Source: Thermogemmatispora sp042408965 | GTDB taxonomy: Bacteria > Chloroflexota > Ktedonobacteria > Ktedonobacterales > Ktedonobacteraceae | Length of the DNA: 64,000 nucleotides | Direction: 5' to 3' | Assembly: GCA_042408965.1 (NCBI GenBank) | Contig: JBHOQN010000125.1 | Span: 70,006 to 134,005 of the forward strand | In this document: positions 8,926 to 16,409 of the stretch, one piece after another | How positions within the stretch are numbered: the stretch's first letter is position 1 | Layout of the letters: every line of letters starts with the position of its first letter | Translations under genes and position numbers: made by a program | The notes under the pieces: generated by a model | Seen by the model: only the letters and a program-made list of their open reading frames with translations | The model's database searches: none | Told to the model about the DNA's origin: nothing

Positions 8926-10338
8926 TCAGGCCCGGTGAAGGACCTCGCTCAGGGCCGTGAGTGCCGCGGTGAAGCACTCCATCGGCGGGTGGACGATGCC
9001 GGCGCCGACCTGGCCGATGCCGGGCAGGCGATGGGCGATGCCAGTATTGATGACCGGCGGCAGGTTGAGGCGGCAGACCTGGCGGATGTCGATGCCGGTG
9101 GGGGTGCCCTGGAAGTTGAGTGTGGGCAGGGCGAACTGCGGGTTGCTCGTCACGGTCAGGGCGTACATCTCCTGGGTGTAGCGCAGGGCATCGTCGGGCG
9201 TGCCACCGATAAATTGCACAATGGCCGGTGCGCCGGCCATGGCGAAGGCTCCCACGCCAGCAGTCTCGGTAATTGCACTATCACCGATATCGGGGTTGGC
9301 GTCCTCGGGTCCGAAGCCCGCGAAGTAGAGGCCCTGGATCTGCTGCGCCGGACCCACAAACCAGCGCTCGCCCAGTCCGCTGACACGAATGCCAAAATCG
9401 ACGCCGTTGCGGGCCATGGTGACAACGACGCTGCTGCGCGCCACGTTGGCCCCCGCCAGGGTGATGGCTTTGGCAGCGGCCATCGAGGGATTGAGATGGA
9501 AATGGTCGTTGTCGGCGATGAAGCGCAGCACAGAAGCCGTCTCCTGCGTCGACTCGCCGGTTTCGGCGAGGGCCGGAGCGATCTGACGCAGAAAGAGCGA
9601 GGTAGCTGCTTTATTGCGGTTATGGCATTCGTCGCCCATCTGCAGAGCCTGGGCCATGATGGAGCGTACGTCGAGGCCGTCCAGATGGCGGATGGCGCGC
9701 GCGAGAGCTGGTCCCAGAACGTGCTCCATCCAGCGCAGGCGGTCGAGGACCTCCGGAGCGTAGGCGCCATAGCGCAGCACCTTGCCCAGACCCTCGTTGA
9801 GGGGAGCGAAAGTGCGGGTGCCGTGCACGCGGTCCTCGACGACGAAGAGCGGCATGGAGGGCGAGATGATGCCGGCCATGGGTCCGACGGCGTTATAGTG
9901 ATGGCAGGGGGCGAAGGTCAGGGCGCCAGACTCCGCCAGATGCAGAGCGCCCTCCTCGTCCGCGGCCCAGCCTTCATAGAGACAGGCGCCGATGATGGCG
10001 CCACGCATCGGGCCGCACATGCGTGCCCACTCGATGGGCGGGCCAGCGTGGAGCAGGGCGTGGCGCTCGCCCTCCTCACGGAAGATAGGGAGCAGTTCGC
10101 GCGCCGGCCGCACGTCGACGATCAGAGGTTGGGCCGCCAGCATACGCGAGACGGCCAGCTCGTTGGCCCGGTCAATCTCTTCATCCGCCAGCAGTGCGGC
10201 GAGGATAGCAGGGTCGCCGGCCGGAGGACGCCAGGCCACGCGGGTCACGGGAGCCCCCTGAGCTTCGAGGGCCTCAGCGAAGAGGTCCGCGCCAACGTTG
10301 ACGATCTCAAAGCGCGTGTGCAGAATCGTCTCAGGCAT
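8926..10338 (-). CDS. DUF1116 / YlbE (AllG-like) family protein
   Basis: 470 residues from ATG 10338 (ATG 10344 is equally possible; both follow an AGGAGAAGG site). The upstream in-frame extension to 10497 is Arg/Ser/Cys-rich shadow sequence. The protein matches the DUF1116 family in length and features (RPARELLP, CGPMRGAIIGACLYEGWA, LGERWFVGPAQQIQGLYFAGFGPEDANPDIGDSAITETAGVGAFAMA). In E. coli this family (YlbE, renamed AllG) works with FdrA (AllF) and YlbF (AllH) as oxamate transcarbamylase in anaerobic allantoin breakdown. It overlaps the end of the FdrA-like gene. No AllH-like or carbamate kinase gene is present in the window, so the substrate is uncertain. Confidence 0.85.
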   Translation of the reverse strand: MPETILHTRFEIVNVGADLFAEALEAQGAPVTRVAWRPPAGDPAILAALLADEEIDRANELAVSRMLAAQPLIVDVRPARELLPIFREEGERHALLHAGPPIEWARMCGPMRGAIIGACLYEGWAADEEGALHLAESGALTFAPCHHYNAVGPMAGIISPSMPLFVVEDRVHGTRTFAPLNEGLGKVLRYGAYAPEVLDRLRWMEHVLGPALARAIRHLDGLDVRSIMAQALQMGDECHNRNKAATSLFLRQIAPALAETGESTQETASVLRFIADNDHFHLNPSMAAAKAITLAGANVARSSVVVTMARNGVDFGIRVSGLGERWFVGPAQQIQGLYFAGFGPEDANPDIGDSAITETAGVGAFAMAGAPAIVQFIGGTPDDALRYTQEMYALTVTSNPQFALPTLNFQGTPTGIDIRQVCRLNLPPVINTGIAHRLPGIGQVGAGIVHPPMECFTAALTALSEVLHRA

Positions 10339-11908
10339 TGCCATCCTTCTCCTTCTCCTCCTGCTCGTAGAGCAGTGTGATGCAGTGCATAGCGGCCGCT
10401 GCGTTGCTGGTAAAGACGTGGGCGCCGGCCTCGCGCAGGCGGGCGACCTGCAGCGAGAGGATCTGGGGATCGCCGTCAGTGCCGCAGACGACCACAACGA
10501 TGGCCGGTGGTCGGGGGGCCTGAGTGATCTCGGCGATGACGGGAGCGTAGATCGCAGCCGGGTCGGGATGAGCGCAGTGGCCGAGCACGATGTCGAGCAG
10601 AATGACCGCCACGTCGGGATCGGCTGCCTCCTCCTGGAGGCGCTTCAGGCGGAGTGAGGGATCGATCATCGGATGAGGGCGCCCGCGCGTATATTCGTCT
10701 GCGCCGAAGTCAATGGCACAGTGGCCCTGGGGGCGCGCCCCGCTGGTGAGCTGCCAGCCTGGCTGTAGTGGAATATTCGAGAAGATCGGGCCGAGGCGGG
10801 CGCTCCAGAGGTGCATGGTCTCATCGCAGAGCGTGCCGCCAGCGAAGAGGCCAACGAGGCGGCGGCGCGTGGCTGGCAGGGGACGCGCCTGGCTGGCTAT
10901 ACTGGCTGGCGGCTCATCGACGGGACGAGCAGGGGTGCCCGTGGCGAGCTGGAGCGCCAGCATGGCGGCCTCGCTGAGGGTCTCCGCGATAGTGACCCGC
11001 GCCCCGTAGCGTTCCTTCAGTTGGGCCTGGTCCGCGCCGACGAAGCAGACCACGGCTGGCTTGCCAGCGGCGGCTGCAGCCGCGATGACCTGCTCGGCCA
11101 CAGCCGGCGCTGGCGGCTTGGAGATCAACACAATGACGCGCGTCTCCGCATCCTCCTGGAGCAGGCGCAGGCCTTCCAGGGTAGTGATGGCGCCCACCTC
11201 GGCCGAGAGGTCGCGCCCTCCGCTTCCGATGACCTGGGAGATGCCGCTGCCCTGCTGAGCGATCAGCGACATCACCTGCTGGATGCCGGTGCCCGAGGCG
11301 CCCACGATGCCAATGGGGCCGCGTGGAACAACGTTCACAAAGCCGAGGCCAACGCCGTTGAGCATGGCCGTGCCGCAGTCAGGACCCATCAGAAGCAGGC
11401 CGCGCTCACGAGCCAGGCGCTTGAGGGCAATCTCCGCGGCCAGTGGCACGTTATCGCTGAAGAGAAAGACGTGCAGCCCGCGGCGCAGCGCGCGCTCGCT
11501 CTCCAGGGCGGCGTAGGGACCGGGGACGGAGATCACCGCCAGGCCGGGAGAGGAGAGCAGGCGCGTGGCCTCCTCCAGTGAACGTGGCTCTGGGGCTACA
11601 CCGCTGGTCAGGCCAGAGGCCGGGACTGTGGCGGCTTTCTGGGTGGTGAGCTGCTCCTCGGCAGCGCGCAGAGCGACCTGCGCGCTCTCCTCGTTGTGGG
11701 CGCTCACCACCAGCAGGAGGTCCGTCGCGCCGGCCTGGATCTCGCCGGGGCTGAGGCCCACCTCCTGCAGGAGGTGGAGATTAGCATCGGTCGCCATCAG
11801 CGCGGCCGCGTTGGTAACGCCGGGCAGGCCGTTCACATAGGCGGCGACCTTCATCAGGGTGATCGAGTCAACATAGGTGTTGCGCTTGACCTGTGATTTG
11901 ATGATCAT
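10331..11908 (-). CDS. fdrA: FdrA (AllF-like) acyl-CoA-synthetase-fold protein
   Basis: 525 residues. The N-terminus (MIIKSQVKRNTYVDSITLMKV) is characteristic of FdrA. It contains a succinyl-CoA-ligase-like Rossmann region (VISVPGPYAALESERAL, LLMGPDCGTAMLNGVGLGFVN) and a second CoA-ligase-like part (GPIGIVGASGTGIQQVMSLI, GSGGRDLSAEVG). The GASGTG loop replaces the phospho-His region of true ligases. FdrA homologues form carbamoyltransferase complexes with DUF1116 proteins; the downstream gene is exactly that partner and overlaps it by several bases. The role in purine/ureide nitrogen metabolism is inferred from family knowledge. Confidence 0.88.
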   Translation of the reverse strand: MIIKSQVKRNTYVDSITLMKVAAYVNGLPGVTNAAALMATDANLHLLQEVGLSPGEIQAGATDLLLVVSAHNEESAQVALRAAEEQLTTQKAATVPASGLTSGVAPEPRSLEEATRLLSSPGLAVISVPGPYAALESERALRRGLHVFLFSDNVPLAAEIALKRLARERGLLLMGPDCGTAMLNGVGLGFVNVVPRGPIGIVGASGTGIQQVMSLIAQQGSGISQVIGSGGRDLSAEVGAITTLEGLRLLQEDAETRVIVLISKPPAPAVAEQVIAAAAAAGKPAVVCFVGADQAQLKERYGARVTIAETLSEAAMLALQLATGTPARPVDEPPASIASQARPLPATRRRLVGLFAGGTLCDETMHLWSARLGPIFSNIPLQPGWQLTSGARPQGHCAIDFGADEYTRGRPHPMIDPSLRLKRLQEEAADPDVAVILLDIVLGHCAHPDPAAIYAPVIAEITQAPRPPAIVVVVCGTDGDPQILSLQVARLREAGAHVFTSNAAAAMHCITLLYEQEEKEKDGNA

Positions 11909-12143
11909 GGTGCGGTCCTATCAGATAGCAAGGATGGACAGGCGCGTCCGCCGTATGAGCAGCTTCAGATCTGGCGTTGCTTCGGCGCCTGTCTGTATTA
12001 TATGCTCAACGCCGGGTGGGGCTGGAGAAGCAACGCCGCCGGGGCAGCGCGGGAAGAAACCGCAGATGGCCCGCAACGGCGTAGGTAGAGTGAAGCGAAA
12101 GGATACCGCAGGGGAGTGCCAGTCTGCCTCAGCAGGACTGAAG

Positions 12144-12215
12144 TGACCGCGGTGGGACTCGAACCCACGACCCTACGCTTAAAAGGCGCATGCTCTACCA
12201 CTGAGCTACGCGGTC
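12144..12215 (-). tRNA. tRNA-Lys (anticodon TTT)
   Basis: Seven-base-pair acceptor stem (GACCGCG / CGCGGTC), D arm with TAGCTCAGTGGTAGAGC, anticodon loop CTTTTAA giving TTT, and TΨC arm GTGGGTTCGAGTCCCAC. The discriminator is A at 12144 and CCA is not encoded. 72 bases, no intron. Confidence 0.95.
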
Positions 12216-12647
12216 ATGAGCTGCCAGCTCCGGCCTGGAGACGGAACCACTGCTCTGGGTCACATGATATCATAGCTGTCAAGGCAATGACTCTCTCGAG
12301 AAGAGCAAGGAGGTCACGCTGGATCTCCTGTGAGTGACTGTAGCGGCTGGGGTCGCTGGCGCGTGTATATAATGAAGGAGGATTGTAGATAGCCGCGGCG
12401 GATGCTGAAGTCATAGCTTTCGACCTTGTTTTGTAGTGATCCGGCATGATACACTAGCAAAGGTAAAACGTCCGCAGGTGTCGGACGTCGGCTACCCGGT
12501 CAATCCGCCTGCAATGCCCCACCTCGGCTCAGGGCATTGCGCGAGAGCCTGCACGGGGCGAGGATACTGACAGAGCAGTAACGCGGCGATGAACAGGAGG
12601 CGGCGTTTGTCCATACCTGTCAATGGGATGGTCTGCGCTGGTGTGAT
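12216..12647. other. Intergenic region with two hairpins before the response regulator
   Basis: 432 bases with no supported gene. Two perfect stems lie close together on the plus strand: ACGTCCG/CGGACGT (about 12468-12488) and CAATGCCC/GGGCATTG (about 12512-12539). Neither is followed by a U tract. They could form a structured leader for the downstream gene. I compared it with the c-di-GMP-I fold and could not match the conserved order of motifs. Confidence 0.4.
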
Positions 12648-13043
12648 GTGACAAAACACATACTGGTTATTGATGACAAAAACGAGCTGCTGCATCTAAT
12701 GCGGCGTGTCCTGGAGGATGAAGACTACCAGGTCTCTATTTTGCAGCAGGGGAGAGAGGCGGTCGCACGAGTCAGACGTGACCTGCCGGATCTGCTGATC
12801 CTTGATCTGCGGCTGGGTGATATCTCCGGCCAGGAGATTCTCAAGCAGCTACGCGACGATCCTGTGACCAGGGATGTGCCGGTGATTGTCTATACAGCCG
12901 CGGTGCTGGAGGCGGAACAGGTAACCAGACTGGTGGCGGAACAGCCGGGCCAGTATCAGGGTGTGCATGTCGTGCAGAAGCCTTTTGAGCTGACGAACCT
13001 GCTGGCGCTGGTTCAGCAGGTCCTGAATGAGCCTGCTCACTGA
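12648..13043 (+). CDS. Stand-alone response regulator receiver protein
   Basis: 131 residues with a GTG start (reading MTKHILVIDD). Acidic pair at residues 9-10, phospho-acceptor Asp53 in LLILDLRLGD, Thr in VIVYTAA and Lys111 in VVQKPFE give a complete CheY-like receiver with no output domain. There is no adjacent kinase, so it is likely an orphan regulator or a diffusible phospho-relay component. The GTG choice is forced: the codons just upstream are not in this frame with a better start. Confidence 0.9.
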   Translation: MTKHILVIDDKNELLHLMRRVLEDEDYQVSILQQGREAVARVRRDLPDLLILDLRLGDISGQEILKQLRDDPVTRDVPVIVYTAAVLEAEQVTRLVAEQPGQYQGVHVVQKPFELTNLLALVQQVLNEPAH

Positions 13044-13367
13044 ACAGGCACAGGTCTCAGGGAGGCCTGCACGGGCTGGCCGGGCTGGCTACGTCTTGCC
13101 GCTGTGGCCGCGCGAGGCCTTCAGGGACCCTGATCGCCGGCTGCTCCGTGCTGCATGAGAGATGCCGCAGACCTGCCTGCCCATATCGCTGGACGCCGTG
13201 GCTTATGAGCGTCTTCCTCCGGTTTTCTATCTGCCAACTATGGCGGCTTCAACAGGGGATCACGGGGATCATGCCCACAGGACTGGCCTTGCCTGCAGGG
13301 CGCACCCCGTCACAGTGGACTTGAGACGACTGACATCTAACATTGACCAGAAAGGATGATGGTACAT
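13044..13367. other. Intergenic region, nothing recognised
   Basis: 324 bases between the response regulator and the YtxH gene. I see no convincing promoter, repeat or reading frame with coding character. Confidence 0.3.
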
Positions 13368-13625
13368 ATGAAATTTGTTGTTGGATTGCTTGTCGGCTTT
13401 GGACTCGGTTTTGCCGCCGGTCTGCTTTTTGCACCGCAGTCGGGTGAAGCGACACGCGCGCAGTTGGAGGAGCAAGGGCTGCTCCTGCGGGATCGCTCGC
13501 TGGGGTTGAGCCAGGAGCTGCGCCAGCGCGCCAACGAGGCGCTGAGCCAGGGGCGCGAGATCTACACGCGCACCAGGGAGGAGCTTGGCGAGCGCTATAG
13601 CAAGGCGAAGAGCGGCGAACTCTAG
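13368..13625 (+). CDS. YtxH-domain small membrane protein
   Basis: 85 residues from ATG 13368 (MKFVVGLLVGFGLGFAAGLLFAPQSGEATR). An AGAAAGGA site fits this start; the ATGs at 13356/13359 sit too close to it. One membrane helix rich in Gly (about 3-22) followed by the FAPQSGEATR motif and an amphipathic helix of the YtxH family. Family members are small stress-linked membrane proteins of unknown biochemical role. Confidence 0.85.
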   Translation: MKFVVGLLVGFGLGFAAGLLFAPQSGEATRAQLEEQGLLLRDRSLGLSQELRQRANEALSQGREIYTRTREELGERYSKAKSGEL

Positions 13626-13660
13626 ATGCGGAGCGCCAGCTCTGGCATGCGAGACATCCA

Positions 13661-13708
13661 GCGGGGAGTGGGCACGGCTGAGAATCCTGGCCGTTGTTCG
13701 CTCCCCGC
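13661..13708. terminator. Stem-loop between convergent genes
   Basis: Eight-bp perfect arms GCGGGGAG (13661-13668) and CTCCCCGC (13701-13708) with a long loop containing weaker internal pairing, placed between the YtxH stop and the stop of the convergent 83-residue gene. Confidence 0.5.
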
Positions 13709-13726
13709 GCTCTCTGTTGGCAGCGC

Positions 13727-13978
13727 CTACTGATGGTCGTATTTACGAAGCAGGCGGTCGACGAGGTTGCCGATCTCATGCCAGATGTGATGCTGGTAAT
13801 CCAGCATGCGTGCCTGGTTGAGATCGAACTCTCGATTGCTGGCGTCCTGCTGGGCGTGGGCCTCGAACTGCCTGGAGAGGGTCAGCGACGTCTCTCCCCG
13901 GCTGTGCAGATACTGCACCAGCTCGTGCAGATCCTTGATCAGCGCGGCCAGCGTCTCCTCAGGATTGGTCATGCTCAT
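13727..13978 (-). CDS. Small conserved-looking hypothetical protein
   Basis: 83 residues, predicted mostly helical and acidic-to-neutral, rich in His/Gln in its second half (MLDYQHHIWHEIGNLVDRLLRKYDHQ). No recognised motif. GAAGG lies just before ATG 13978. The start overlaps the 3' end of the AhpD-like gene by about 20 bases, so the two are probably translationally coupled, and a functional link to the AhpD-like protein is possible. Confidence 0.65.
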   Translation of the reverse strand: MSMTNPEETLAALIKDLHELVQYLHSRGETSLTLSRQFEAHAQQDASNREFDLNQARMLDYQHHIWHEIGNLVDRLLRKYDHQ

Positions 13979-14540
13979 TGATCCTTCTCTGCACCTCCTC
14001 CTGTATCTCTATCTCTGCTGCGGATGGAGGAGGTGGCTCGATGTGCAGCGCATCCGCGAAGCGGTTGAAGCAATTGAAGAGGCCGATCACCATCGTAATC
14101 TCCACAATCTCCCCATCATCGAAGTGAGTCTGCAGCTCGTCCCATAGCTCCTCATCGACCTCTCGCGCAGAGGTTGTCATGATCTCCGCGAAGCGCAAAG
14201 CGACCTGCTCACGCGCCGTAAACAGGTGGCGGTGTGTGTCGATGTGATAGAGCGCATCGAGCAACTCCTCACTGACGCCGAGCTGCCTTGCCAAGGCAGT
14301 GTGCGCGGCCATTCAATACTGGCAGTAGTTGACCTGCGAGACGCGGATCGCCAGCAGTTCTTTCAGCTCTGAGGCAACACTGCCGCTGCGCATCACTGTG
14401 GTGAGCAGCTGCTGCGCTTGGCGGGCAATGTCCGGGCGGTGCGCCATGACGCGGAAGAGATCGCGCATGGTCCCGATGGCGTGGCTCGCATCTTCCTCTG
14501 ACGGAAAGTTCTGGTTGTCAACCGGTGGAATACGTGACAT
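13959..14540 (-). CDS. AhpD-like carboxymuconolactone decarboxylase family protein; probable selenoprotein with in-frame UGA
   Basis: Two frames separated only by a UGA (14313-14315, minus strand) join into a 193-residue protein with the complete family layout: MSRIPPVD start, LFRVMAHRPDIARQ helix, then V-N-Y-C-Q-Y-[UGA]-M-A-A-H-T-A-L-A-R and the C-terminal helical bundle ending around residue 193. In this family the motif is CxxCxxxH, so the UGA sits exactly at the second Cys. The following hairpin (14277-14309) fits a bacterial SECIS. Start 14540 was chosen over 14603 because it matches the family N-terminus and has AGAAAG upstream. Family members are thiol-dependent peroxidases/peroxide-stress proteins. 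Alternatives are a nonsense mutation, a sequencing error, or two separately translated halves. Confidence 0.8.
14277..14309 (-). promoter_or_regulatory. Candidate bacterial SECIS element
   Basis: On the minus strand, beginning 13 bases after the UGA, CTGCCTT pairs perfectly with AAGGCAG around a three-base apical loop GGC; a lower stem GCCG/CGGC can close below an internal loop. The apical loop starts about 21 bases after the UGA and has G at its first two positions. Known bacterial SECIS elements have a small apical loop with an early G about 16-37 bases downstream of the UGA, so the geometry fits. Confidence 0.65.
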
Positions 14541-14726
14541 CGTCTTTCTGCTTTCTCTCGAGCGTTCGCCCTCCATTCTATCTGAAGGGAGTCCTTGTTG
14601 CAAGGGTGCTGAGGCTGGTAGGGAACTGAAAACGCCGTGCGAGCGCTGGAATGGCGTGGGGGCGGCCTCCCCTGGCGCCGCTCGGATGGGTGATTACACA
14701 AGAAATCGCTGAAGGCAGTAGGAAAT

Positions 14727-14755
14727 TTGTCTGCAATGATGCGTTTAATTATAGA
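14727..14755 (+). promoter_or_regulatory. Sigma-70-type promoter for the methyltransferase gene
   Basis: TTGTCT (14727-14732), 17-base spacer and TATAGA (14750-14755) in an AT-rich patch of the otherwise GC-rich 379-base region between the AhpD-like gene (14540, leftward) and the methyltransferase (14920, rightward). No other feature was recognised in this gap. Confidence 0.5.
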
Positions 14756-14919
14756 GAATCTTCATCGCAAACCGTAGAACAATAGAGAAACACTGACAAT
14801 CGTCGCTCCAGCGGCCCTGGCCAGTGCGGTCCTCCGGGTTGCGGCGAGTGCGGCGGATTCCGCTGCTATTGAATGTAAAGCATGTGGCACAACAGAAGAG
14901 GAAGAACAGGAGCAGGGCT

Positions 14920-16053
14920 ATGAAGATTATTGATATGGTGAGAAGATATTTTAAGCGCAATACGAAGGCGCAGCAGCCAGCCGCGCCGGTCGCCGGTGTG
15001 GCTATAGGTGTTGCGGGAGCCGCGGCAGGCTCGTTGACGACCCCACGATCGCGAGTGGGAGCGGCTGCGCAGGCCTGGCCTTCGCTGGAGGTGAGTCCGC
15101 AGAGACGGGCGCAGGCGAGCACAGGGGGATCGGGCACGTGGCCGCTGGCGCTCCGTCTGGTGCCGGATGAACCCGGTCAGGGGAGCAAGGATCTGGACCA
15201 GGTGCCGACCAGGCGTCTGCCGCAGCCGGCGTCCGCTCCGCCGCCGTTGACGAGGCGCTATCTGATCGATTCTGACTACCTTCTGCCGAAGGATCTGGTG
15301 GAGGCCAGTCGTCTAGACTTTCAGCATTTCTATCTCAAGCATGTCCTCAAGAGCAACTATCTGGCGCCGCTGGTGGCAGAGCGCGTCAGGACCATCCTTG
15401 ATGTGGGATGTGGGACGGGGCGCTGGGTGCTGGAGATGGCGCGAGCTTTTCCGGAGGCGCGTGTCTACGGAGTCGATCTCGAATGGTCCACGCCGCCGCA
15501 GAAGCTGCCGCCCCATGTCAGCTTTCAGCAGTGTAACGTGCTGGAGGGCCTCCCCTATGAGCGGGAGACCTTTGATTTTGTGCATCAGCGTTTTCTGGCG
15601 ATGGGTGTGCCAGCGGCAAAGTGGAGCGTGTTGCTGGCCGAACTATTGCGTGTGACGGCCCCTGGGGGCTGGATCGAGCTGCTGGAGGGTGGGGACACCT
15701 TCGTCAATACCGGGCCGGCCCTGAGCCTGCTGATCAAGTGGTATCGCCAGGCCTGCCGATCAGGGGGCTATGATCCTGGGATGGTCGACCGTCTGGGTGT
15801 GCACTTACAGCAAATGGGGTTGCGCAGCGTCAAAATGGAGACGCTGAGCGTCCCCGTAGGCCCCTGGGGACGCCACGAGGGGATCATGCTGCAGAAGAAC
15901 CTCCTGACTGCCCTGCCGGGCCTCTTCCCGTTGCTGCAGCGCTATCTCTCGATCGATGAAGTGCAATTCAATAGCGTCATGCAAGAGATACAGCTTGAGA
16001 TGGATACTCTGCATATAGAGTATCAATATTATATAGTGTACGGGCAGAAGTAG
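14920..16053 (+). CDS. SAM-dependent class I methyltransferase
   Basis: 377 residues from ATG 14920 (MKIIDMVRRYFKRN), preceded by AGGAGCAGGG; the frame is open further upstream but that part is not protein-like. About 110 residues of low-complexity, Pro/Ala/Arg-rich N-terminus lead to a Rossmann methyltransferase: motif I TILDVGCGTGRWVLEMA (about residue 158), acidic YGVDLEWS, motif II FDFVHQRFLAMGVP and VTAPGGWIELLEGG. Substrate unknown. It stands alone with its own promoter. Confidence 0.85.
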   Translation: MKIIDMVRRYFKRNTKAQQPAAPVAGVAIGVAGAAAGSLTTPRSRVGAAAQAWPSLEVSPQRRAQASTGGSGTWPLALRLVPDEPGQGSKDLDQVPTRRLPQPASAPPPLTRRYLIDSDYLLPKDLVEASRLDFQHFYLKHVLKSNYLAPLVAERVRTILDVGCGTGRWVLEMARAFPEARVYGVDLEWSTPPQKLPPHVSFQQCNVLEGLPYERETFDFVHQRFLAMGVPAAKWSVLLAELLRVTAPGGWIELLEGGDTFVNTGPALSLLIKWYRQACRSGGYDPGMVDRLGVHLQQMGLRSVKMETLSVPVGPWGRHEGIMLQKNLLTALPGLFPLLQRYLSIDEVQFNSVMQEIQLEMDTLHIEYQYYIVYGQK

Positions 16054-16409
16054 GGCTGCTCCAGGGGACGCGCTTGCGCTCTTTCTGCTGGCTGCTCGAA
16101 GCCTTCTCCCTGTTGCACATCCTGCTGTTCTCTGCTATCATCAAGAAGCTGGGAACACAGGCAGGCGCACAGACACTTTCGCCAGTCTGCCTGAAGCGTC
16201 TGAGTGGATAGAGGAGGCGCGTGAACACCTGAGGTAAGCGAACCAGTGAGACGAGAGAGCAGCGCATCGTAGAGCGCAGCGCTCCTCTGCCCGTCGAGGC
16301 CTGCCACACTGCGGCGCAGCGCTCCCTCGTGGCTTCCTGACCGTCTCGTGCCCGGCAGGGCAGCGCGGCGCAGCGTAACGTTGCAACATCTTGCAAGGTG
16401 CGGCAGATT
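16054..16409. other. Intergenic region upstream of the BTAD regulator
   Basis: 356 bases without a supported gene. Just before the regulator start two copies of the palindrome TTGCAA are separated by CATC (about 16381-16396), a possible operator or autoregulatory site. Nothing else recognised. Confidence 0.35.

Noticed and set aside
8872..10380. A 502-codon open frame on the plus strand
   Set aside because: It lies antisense to the DUF1116 gene, has no family motifs and an amino acid composition typical of GC-rich shadow frames.
12440..12647. c-di-GMP-I riboswitch before the orphan response regulator
   Set aside because: Some short motifs recall it, but their order and the expected paired helices do not fit the known consensus.
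13959..14603. Calling the AhpD-like locus a simple pseudogene or two genes
   Set aside because: The only lesion is one UGA exactly at the CxxC Cys, both halves are otherwise intact, and a SECIS-like hairpin follows; recoding explains more. Not excluded without sequence confirmation.
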